From: Pleodorina starrii
Taxonomy: Eukaryota > Chlorophyta > Chlorophyceae > Chlamydomonadales > Volvocaceae
Length of the DNA stretch: 64,000 nt
Direction: 5' to 3'
Assembly: GCA_030267565.1 (NCBI GenBank)
Contig: BRXU01000033.1
Span: 124,001-188,000, forward strand
Shown here: one piece after another, positions 55,754-64,000 of the stretch
Layout of the letters: every line of letters begins with the position of its first letter
How positions within the stretch are numbered: position 1 is the first letter of the stretch
The notes under the pieces: model-generated
Told to the model about the DNA's origin: nothing
What the model saw: only the letters and a program-made list of their open reading frames with translations
The model's database searches: none
Program-made: the position numbers and the translations under genes

Positions 55754-58603
55754 ATGGTTGCAGCACGAGCTCTTCGGCGGACAGCTGGTGCCATCACCGG
55801 TAAGTGGACTTGCGGGCAAAATATAAGGTTGATTTTGTAAGTGACTATGCCTGCATCACTTTTGACTGATTTTGCAGGACGAGCGCCGGCATCTCCTTCC
55901 AGGCGTGGCGTTCAGCAGTGCACAATAGATACAACTTCATCCAGCCCGTTGACACGAAGCACATCAACTCTTTGTTGGATTCAGCAACTAGGGTAGAACA
56001 TGCCGCCATACCGGTGCTGCAATACGGCGCGTGGTTCGACCCGGAGCAGGTCACGCGGACGCTGCAGCGCCTGCCCCGAATGCTGCGCTACCAGCGGCGA
56101 AAGAGCTCCAGAGGTGCGCGAGGAGGCGGGCCCTGGGGAGTCAGGACCAGGCGCAGGCTGGAATGGCGATATTCCAAGCTGCAGGGGGCCCCCCGTCAGC
56201 CATTACACGCGTCAGGGCGTGTCAACCCCTCCGGAGCTTCCACCCTTAGAAGTTAGAACTCTCCCCCCGCCCCTCCCCGTAACTTGCCTAGACCAAATGA
56301 TCCCAACCTCACCCTCCAAAACACCTGTGTCGTGCCTCCATCAAACCATCCCTTCCTTCCCAACAACATCTTCCGCAATGTGCATGTGCGCAGCGGCCGC
56401 TGACGGCGCCTCCGTGACCTCCTGGCGGCTGCTTGACGCGCTGGGCTCTCGCTTGGCTCAGGTGGCCCCCGACTGCACCAATGAACAGCTCACCCGGGCG
56501 CTGTGGGCATATGGAGTCAGCAGGTCAGGTTAGGGCCCTGATCACATCAGGTCGGGACAGGTCAGGTTAGGGCCAAGTCCAGACCAGGTCGGGACAGGTC
56601 AGGTTGGAGTCAGTTCGGGCCTGGCAGGAGCAAAGTGGGGCTGTAAGAGGGAAGGGGACTGGCGGCGCGAGGTGGCGCGGGCGGGCGGGCGGGCGCATGG
56701 GGTTGTTGTGTGCGGTGCGAGCAGGGCGCGCCTGGTCTGGGGTTATGGCCAGTGCCCCGCTTTGCGTGCGCCGGCGGCCGCGGCCGCGGCATCGGCTCAT
56801 GTTACGGTGCAGCGTGGATTGATTCCTGTGTGACGCAGCATGACTCGGCCACCGCCCTGCCCTTCCCTGCCCTCCCTCCAACCCACGGCCTCCGGCCTAT
56901 ACGTGGATAACCCTCCAACCCAAAGGCGGTATCACGCGGATGTCCTCGGCGTGGCCTGCAAGCAGCTGCCCCGGCGACTGCCCTCCATGACGATGCCGCA
57001 ACTGGCCACCACGGCCTGGAGCCTGGCAGCCGCCGCCAGCCTGGCTCCGAAACCGGTGCAGGAGCCCGTGCGCGAGGCGCTGCAGGTAACAGTCCTACGG
57101 GGCCAGCGGAAAGACGTTGTACAATGGTACGATATCGTTCGGGATCAAAACGTTGATGTGAGGTAATTGTTCAAATTACGGTATAATCTTGTCGCCCGGG
57201 ATCATCACCAGACTGGCCTCGCGTGCGCTCTGTACCGCAGGCCGTCGCTCGGCACCTCGTCACCGCGCGCCCAGCCAACCTCTCGGCGCCGGCGCCGCCG
57301 GCGCAGCTGCCGGCAGCGGCAGCGGCGGCGCCAGGCGCGCTGGCGCCGGCGGCAGATGTGGTGGCGGCGGCGGTGGCGGCGGGCCGGGCGGCGCTGGCAG
57401 CCGACCAGCCCTGGATGGACCACCGTTCGGCCCTGAAGCTGGCGTGGGCATTCGCCGCGCTGGATGTACGGGACGCGCAGGTGAGTGCCGTATACCGTAC
57501 GTGCGTGTGTGTGTGTGTTCGAGGGTGAGATAGCGAAGCGTACCGTGAGGGAAGGGAAGCATGGCCTTTGTTTATACCCACTTTCCGTCCCGGTCTGAAA
57601 GGACTCCGGTCCCTGTGCCTGTCCCTGTCCCTGTCCCTGCCTACGGCCCCGGCTTCTGGCCTCTCGGCTTCTGGCTCTCGGCTTCTGACCTCCCGGCTTC
57701 TGATGCTGGTCTGTCGTCCTTTCAGGCTCTGGACGTGATCGCTGACGCCTCGGTCGCGAGGATGAGCTCTCAGCTGCAAGTGAGTGTGTGTGCGTGAGCG
57801 TGTGCCTGAGCGTGTTGAAGGGTCGTGAGGGATATCGCGAAAACAAGGCCCCGTGAAGCACAGGGGCGCGCGTATGTGAAGGGGAGGTTGAGGGCGTGGG
57901 AACTACGGTGATACCTAGAACGATACCCTTCTAAACCGGCCGCCCGCTCTTGTTCGCTTGATACGTGCCAACGCGGTCGGGTCCGGACTTTCCCTCCGCT
58001 TCATTCCTTTCCCTCCTCCGCTTTGAACCACGTCTTGAACCCCTCATTTCCTCCAACCCCTGCACCCAACTTCGGGTGTGTGCGCCGACCCGACGCAGGC
58101 GCAAGACAGGTCTTCCGGCCCGCTCGCCCCTCGCGCCACGTACCTGTACCGCACCATCCGCGGATGGCAAGCGTGGCCTCGGCCCCGCCCGCCCCGCGCA
58201 CGCACCGGCGGCCGCCCCAGCCGCTACCTCCGAGATGAGCGGCCGCGGGTGGTGCTGCGCGACTTCACCCTGCCCTCCCTGGCGGCCCTGCTGGCGGCGT
58301 TTCGAAGGTACGGCGCCGTACTTGCAAATGTCGTACTGTACCTGGCCGCGACCTGGGTGTCTGTCTGAAAGTGTCAGTAGCTTTGGACCACTGAAGAGCG
58401 CACCAACCGGGTTGGGAAGACGTTGCTAGTGTGGCACGGCAGGCTGCTTGCCGATTGCGGGTACCTAGCTCCGTAGATTGCGGGTAAAGCCCGATCCACC
58501 GTTTGGGACCCACCGTTGGAGCCACCGCTGGAGCCACCGTTGGGAGCGCGCTGTGCTCTTAAAAATGTTTGTGGACGGCTCCGTGGACTCCCCGAGTACC
58601 AAC

Positions 58604-58634
<31 letters not shown>

Positions 58635-60528
58635 CCCTATTCGTGTCTGTGCAGGTTGGGACACCGCCACGAGGGCCTGCTCCAGGTGGGCTGCCGTGTC
58701 TGTGCATGCGTCTTGGTCTAGGCCTCTATTTTTGTGCATGTACGAATGTACGATTGCATGCGTCTGTGTGTCTGTGTGTGTCTGCACGTGTCTGTGTCTG
58801 TCTGCGGCTGTGTCTGTGTCTTTGTGTATGTGAGCGCGCTGAGGTGAGTACTTTTCCCCGCCCTGGCCGACCCGGCATACGGCATGTTTTTCCCCGCCCG
58901 CCCTGACGACCGACCCGTGGGTCACAGGCCAGCGCGCAGCACGTGGTGGCCTCCTCCGGGCCCACGCTGCGCGTCGCGCCCGCCGACCTGACCCGCCTGA
59001 CGGGCGCCCTGGAGGCCCTCCGCTTCCGCCACGGACCCGCGCTGTCTGCGCTGCTCTCCGCCTCCCGCCTCTCCGACCTGCCGGCGCCGGTGCTGGCGCG
59101 CCTGACGATCCTCGCGGCGGAGTGGCGCGTGCCGGCGCGGCGGCGCGGCGGCGGCGATCTGTACGGCCGCCTCGCGCGGCAGCTCGTCGCGCGGGCCTGG
59201 ATCGCCGACGGCGCGGACCGCGGCGCGGCGAAGGAGCTGCTCGTGGCCGGCGGCGAGGGCGCCGGCGGCGCGGCGGCGGCGGAAGCCGCCGCCGTCGCCG
59301 CCGCTGCCGCCGATGGCGGCGTCGAGGGGGTTCCGGAGCTGGATCCTCGCGCGCGGGAGAGCTGGGACCGGCGGCTGCCGTCGCTGTCTTGGCGGACGGA
59401 CGACGCGATTCTGGAGCGGGAGGAGGAGCAGTGGGGGCAGGTGCATCGCCGATCGGAGGACGGCTGCGGTGCGGCGGAGCTGGCGAGGGCCGTTCTGGCG
59501 CTGGCGAAGGTGAGCGGGGGCGGAGGGCGGAGGGCGGAGGGCGAGGGCAGAGGCTAAGGGCGAGGGCGGAGGGTTAAGGGGGGAGGGCGGAGGGCGGAGG
59601 GTTAGGGCGGAATGGTGAGGGTAGGGACTGAAAGCTGCGGGCTGCGGGTTACGTAGGCGTGGCATCGTCCTTAGGCGCAAGGGCACGGGCGGCTTGCAAG
59701 GGATGCGGTACCGGTTGACACTGTTGAGGCAACGGCGACCGTGTGGCGCTGATCCTCGCCGAACCTCGAAGCCGCCCTCTTTCCGGTGCATGGGGTTACC
59801 GTAACTCGGTTAAGCGGCGCCGGAAGAAAGGCGGCTTTCAATGGCACATGCGGACAATCCGCTGCCTCCGCCGCCTCCACCGCCGCCGCCGCGACTGCCG
59901 CGGCCATCTCGCCACAAAGCACCAAGCACCCCCTGTTGTTTGCGCCGCGAACCGTCAGGCCGGCTACACCGACCCCGACTCGGAGGCTTCGCCGCTTGTG
60001 GCCGCGCTCTTCTCGCGCGTGTGGCCCCACCTCGCCGCCCTGCCCGCCGACGCACTCGCCGATCTGGCGCTCGCTGCCGTACACTACGGCACCCAGCTCG
60101 ACGGCCAGCGCTCGTACGACATCCCGCCCGCCACTGCCTGCATCCGCGACGCGACCCGGGCCATACTGTTCGGCACGTCCTCCGCGGCGTCGCACGATGC
60201 GGGCCTGGGCCGGCGGCTGTTGTCGCTGGCGGGGTACGGCAGCGGCGGCGACGGCGATGCCGAGGCGCTGACGGCCGCCACGGCGGATCAGGCGGCGGAG
60301 CTGCGGCAGCAGATGGGGCTGTCGGCAAGCGGCGCGCTGCGGCTGGCGCTGGCGCTGGCGTTACGTCCCGAGGCGGTGGCGGAGAAGGAGTTGCGGGCGG
60401 CGCTTTCGCTGTTGGATGTGGAGGGTACGGGCCGGCAGCAGCTTGGGGAGCTGGTCCGGCGGATGCGACAGGGTGGCCGCAACGCCCTGCTGCCGCCGCG
60501 GCTGCTGGCGTCGGCGGCAGTGGCGTGA
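55754..60528 (+). CDS. OPR/FAST-like helical-repeat protein, probably organellar RNA factor
   Basis: Ten exons: 55754-55799, 55919-56113, 56394-56523, 56926-57085, 57241-57480, 57726-57779, 58099-58307, 58655-58685, 58928-59509 and 59959-60528; about 738 residues, phases consistent. MVAARALRRTAGAIT looks like an organelle-targeting start; the first join is tentative (a second acceptor at 55878 is possible). Helical repeats of the OPR/FAST kind recur: NEQLTRALWAYGVSR, MPQLATTAWSLAAAASL, RSALKLAWAFAALDV and TLPSLAALLAAFRR. In algae such proteins bind and stabilise or help splice chloroplast or mitochondrial RNAs. No C-terminal RAP domain is visible; the last exon is Ala-rich and ends RLLASAAVA. 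Exon 9 contains a hypervariable Ala/Gly insertion. The RNA target cannot be predicted from sequence. Confidence 0.62.
58600..58640 (+). repeat. CTG microsatellite
   Basis: Interrupted (CTG)n run in the intron just upstream of the 31-bp exon 8 of the OPR-like gene. Confidence 0.75.
58912..58923. repeat. GACCCRYGGGTC palindrome next to a splice site
   Basis: Exact copy that ends four bases before the exon 9 boundary of the OPR-like gene (followed by ACAG|GCC), so it occupies the acceptor region. Confidence 0.85.
59510..59620 (+). repeat. GGCGGAGGGC-type polypurine repeat
   Basis: Degenerate 7-14 bp purine-rich tandem repeat at the start of the last intron of the OPR-like gene. Confidence 0.65.
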
Positions 60529-62148
60529 TACGGGGGGCGGCGTGAGAGGAGGGCTCGGGCTGTGGGCCGCGGCTTGGGTTCGCGCGCGGTTTTCGGAATA
60601 GGTTTGTCTTGCTGTTTTGGGTTGGATTGTCGGGGCGGGCGTGCGCGCGACAGTGGGCGGGCGCTGCCTTGGCCTTCGGCTGCTGAGGCCCTGCTGGCCG
60701 CGACGGCAGCTGCAGCTGCTGCTGCTGCTGGAGTATGCTTCGTGCACGATTGCGCATCGCGCGGTGCCTGGGTGCATGCGGTTCAGGGCGTGGGTGCATG
60801 CGGTTCAGGGCGTGCATACGGCTGCGGACCGTGCTGTACATTGTGTGGGCTGATAGCCTGGACAGCACAAAGCCAGGCCGTGTAAAGTCTGAACGTGCTG
60901 AAAACCCTTACACCTGCGAAGAGAGTCACAAGAGGTGTAGACAAAGAAAGAAAGAAAGAAGAAAGGAAAAGAGACGGGAGCTTGCCAGAGGGGTGCACTG
61001 TTCATTCAGGACATAGAGAGGGGGGGGGGGTAAGACGCAGGCCGTTCCGCGCACAGCCACTTTGGGACCGCACTCGTCGAGTGGGCGAGGGAATCGCACA
61101 GCGTTCAAACACAAAGATTATCTTTGTAACAACCCTCGCTATCGATGACAGCTGGTTATCCAACGTGTACCAAACTGCCAATGCACAGATGGCCCAATGT
61201 GCTAGGGGGGAAAGCTGTCATGTGGGGAATGCTGCCCTGCCCGGGGCCAACGTGTTGCGGCCATGAAGGGCTCACGGCTTGCGGAGCTCGATGCACATGC
61301 GCTAAAGTATCAGTGGAGCACTGCTACAAGCACTGCTTGTATGCGTTTACGGTGCAAGGGACGAGGTACGCACGAAGTCGTGAGCTGTCGTGAGCGGACG
61401 CGATAAAGTTGCGGGCCAATACGGGCCAATGGGCATGCGCTTCGCCCCGGAAGGCCTGGAAATAAATAAATATAAAGATACAAAAATAGAAAAACAAATG
61501 ACGCGGGATAATCGACGTCGTCTTGAGAATCGACAAGACACGCAGTCGGGCAGGGTCGGGCGCGACATTCGACAAGGCCAGGATGACACAGTAGCTGGGC
61601 ATCGTGTGTGACGCAGCAAGCGAAATGAAAACAATTGCATGTGCATATAGTAACATCCTGCACAAATGTACTCAGGAAGAGGTTATCATGACTAAGACGA
61701 AGTCGAGGAGACAGCGACCCGGCAGACCCGGTGCACCTTGTTAATATATGTGCATTATCAAACATCAATTTAAGTTCAACATATTCGAAATAAGAGCGGC
61801 TCTGAAGGCTTGTCATATACTGTCATGGAAATGGCGAAAGCTGTCCGGAAGGCCAGGCTTCACATGTTCACATGGATTTGATCATCTAAGGCATAATTAA
61901 TCAAAATATGTAACATTATGTTGATTACATTTTAAACAGGAGAGCAAAAGGCGTCCGGAAGGCGGAACGACTCGTACGAATGGCGGATTGAAGGCCAGCC
62001 CGACACGAAGGCGGAGGTTCACCTCATTATAAGCACAGCAGAACCCGTATTTTGATCAAAACACTATCTACACAGGAGTGGATTCCGATTGACTTAGCGC
62101 AGTTGCGGCTTTCCGTTTCGACCGGGGGGCTTCTGTTTCGGACGCACG
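60529..62148. other. 3'UTR and intergenic region
   Basis: No supportable gene. The 3'UTR of the OPR-like gene likely ends after TGTAA at 60881-60885. The remaining AT-richer 1.2 kb should contain the promoter of the secreted-protein gene. A related phrase, GCGTCCGGAAGGC and GCTGTCCGGAAGGCC, occurs twice around 61840-61970. Confidence 0.45.
60881..60885 (+). terminator. TGTAA polyadenylation signal (OPR-like)
   Basis: First TGTAA after the stop at 60528, about 350 bp downstream. Confidence 0.55.
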
Positions 62149-63952
62149 ATGGCCCAAAGGGCCCTGTTCCTGGTGGCATTGCTGGCAGGAGCATGCATCG
62201 CTTTACCAAGTACGTTGACGGATGCGCTCATGTTCCTTTAGCGCATTGCAAAACAGCGTCTGGTGGCTGCCCACCTGCTTACGGTTCCGGTGTGATGTGC
62301 CGAACCTTGCACAATGTTCCCCCCCGGAGTACAACTTTTGCAAATAACGAACAATGATGATTAGCAGCAAATGCCAAGACACAAGTTCCGGGGCGGGTCG
62401 CGTCAGAGGCCACAAACAGAAACCGCAGGAGGCCTTAGCGACCCACCCCAAGGGCATCGCCATCTTGCCGTGCCACTTGCCTTCACTTCAACGGGCCCAG
62501 GTCATGCATCTGACATTTCTTTGCGGCTGCATCCCCATGTAGGCGCGGTGGCACAAGAGCTCCTGACGGCCAATGAGGAACCCACTGTCGACGTAACCTT
62601 CTATGTCGAAGGTAACCGCCGCAACTGCAAAACAATGCTGACTTTGTTTTGGCACCCATGCTGCTCGGACGTGCTGCGGGGCCAGTCGCTGCGATGAACA
62701 ATGAGACGCCATTACCGCAACCGCACGACACCCACCCAACAACCCAACAACCCACATCCGCAACGCTTAGCCCACGCAACCTTCCTTCCGCCACTACCAC
62801 CACCACCTCCACCACCTCCCCCCACGGCCGGCCTTCCACAATCTTCCATAGCCACCCCGCCCGCCACCTCGCACAACGGCGTCCAACCCGCCTTCCTTCC
62901 GTCCTTACATGACTTGCGCGGCGCCCCCACACTGAATTCGGCACGCAGGCACGGTGATTGTGCTCGAGTCGCACGAGCACCCCGGCACGGTCTCCAATCG
63001 CGCCACCAGCCGTGGCGAGAGCACTCCTGCGCTGGACGTCTACCATACCCTGGTGGATCAGCAGGCGGATAACACGAGCAGCGTTTCCATCCGTGTCGAT
63101 TTCGGTGCCGACGCCGACTCTCTGGTGACTGGCGATCTGGTGCGCGCGCCTATCACGCTGCAGCTGCCGATCGAGCAAGCGGAGCTGATCGGAATGGGTA
63201 AGACATGCTGTGTGTGCGTCGTGTGGTTGGGGAATACCTGAACAACTATCCGTATATACGGGCTGGGTGTCCAAGGCTAAGACACACGAAACGAGCTGGG
63301 TTCAGGTAATCACAAGCGAAACCGCAGGACTAGGTGGATGCATGGGCGTGAGGAACATCCACTGCTGCCGTTTCTTAGATGCGTCCTTGGGCCCAATCGC
63401 CTGGTGGCTGGCGGCCGGCGGCCGGTGGTTGGCAAGGGTTGGCAACCCCTGTTTGCCTGTGCGCCGCCTCCGGAACATACACCGGAGACCGCAGCCACCG
63501 TGGTCCAGTTCTGCGCTGCCGCTTCGCGGTTCCGGATGCGGTGCCCTCCGACTGCGGTAACACAGGAGCTCTATTTTTGCTGAGGCGACGGGGTCCATGC
63601 TTGGCGCGGTTGCGCACCCGCGGACAATCCGCGCGTCCTGCAACCCCGATTGCCCGCCACCGTCACTGATCCTGCCCTTGCCCTTTCCCATGTCCGGCCG
63701 ACCCATCGACCGAACGCCGCCGGCGATGCTGCAGATATCGACGGCTCGAGCTCCTTCTCCTTCTCCAGCCGCCGCCTGCTGAGTGAGCAACACGAGGCCG
63801 CCCGCCGCATGGTGCTGGACTTCCACGGCACACGCCGCTCGGTTCAGGAGGCCCAAAGCCTGCTGACCCTGCTGCGGTCGCTCCAAGTCATGAGCCTCGC
63901 CCAGGTCCCCAAGGCGCTTGGAACGGATATCCTGGAAAAGAATGCGGACAAG
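62149..63952 (+). CDS. Secreted protein of unknown function (3' end beyond the window)
   Basis: Four phase-consistent exons are visible: 62149-62209, 62501-62611, 62949-63197 and 63735-63952, the last ending at a GTGCGT donor, so the gene runs on past the right edge. The start MAQRALFLVALLAGACIALP is a clear secretory signal peptide. After it come SHASDISLRLHPHVGAVAQE, then TVDVTFYVEGTVIVLESHEH, VDFGADADSLVTGDLVRAPI, and an alpha-helical part with RLLSEQHEAARRMVLDFHG and LTLLRSLQVMSLAQVPKALG. The first half looks beta-rich, the second helical. I do not recognise the family. It could be an extracellular-matrix, cell-surface or vacuolar-lumen protein; at least 213 residues are seen. Confidence 0.6.
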
Positions 63953-64000
63953 GTGCGTGGGCGCTGCATGCCCCGGAGCGTGTGTTTGCGCGGGGCGACC

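Noticed and set aside
1..64000. Prokaryotic features (CRISPR array, operons, IS elements, phage genes)
   Set aside because: Genes are intron-rich with algal splice signals; no array of spaced direct repeats or bacterial mobile-element gene is present.

Overview
This window looks like nuclear DNA of a chlorophycean (volvocine) green alga such as Chlamydomonas, Volvox or a relative. Every recognisable gene is cut by many short introns with GTGAGT/GTGCGT-type donors, a few with GC donors. Exons are GC-rich with alanine-, serine- and glutamine-rich insertions, candidate polyadenylation signals are TGTAA, and the gene set mixes chloroplast, cilium and organelle-RNA functions. Exon joins were made by hand from splice motifs and reading-frame phase. 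Nearly all joins are phase-consistent; the exceptions are flagged in the entries.

Layout. 0.2-2.4 kb (+): HHL1-like thylakoid protein. 3.7-7.3 kb: gene-poor repeat region with LTR-like direct repeats. 7.3-11.4 kb (-): four-helix PsbS-like LHC-family protein with a coiled-coil N-terminus. 14.6-21.9 kb (-): very large ankyrin/transmembrane protein resembling the C-terminal part of SBP-box (SPL) factors but without an SBP domain. 22.3-27.2 kb (+): AIMP1/Arc1p-like tRNA-binding cofactor of aminoacyl-tRNA synthetases, with two C/D-box snoRNA candidates in one intron. 28.2-31.1 kb (+): RAP-domain-like protein. 31.4-36.0 kb (-): AlkB-family dioxygenase. 36.1-38.9 kb: foldback transposon-like element just upstream of the AlkB start. 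40.5-42.9 kb (-): unknown coiled-coil protein. 43.5-45.8 kb (+): CFAP96-like ciliary protein. 48.6-51.0 kb (-): Trm7/FTSJ1-like tRNA methyltransferase. 51.2-53.8 kb (+): chloroplast TatC. 55.8-60.5 kb (+): OPR/FAST-like helical-repeat protein. 62.1 kb to the right edge (+): a secreted protein of unknown function, cut by the window end.

Themes. Several genes serve the chloroplast (HHL1-like, PsbS-like, TatC, probably the OPR-like and RAP-like proteins); others act in translation (AIMP1-like, Trm7-like). Divergent pairs share short intergenic regions: SPL-like/AIMP1-like 442 bp, Trm7/TatC 247 bp, coiled-coil/CFAP96 about 0.5 kb.

The most unusual signal is a 12-bp palindromic word, GACCCRYGGGTC, found 14 times in exons, introns and intergenic DNA where chance predicts almost none. 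Next are the foldback element carrying coding-like fragments in both arms, a 19-bp minisatellite in TatC that copies the exon-intron junction nine times, the tandem intronic snoRNAs, and two proteins with unusual domain make-up (SPL-like without SBP; PsbS-like with a coiled coil and without lumenal-loop glutamates).
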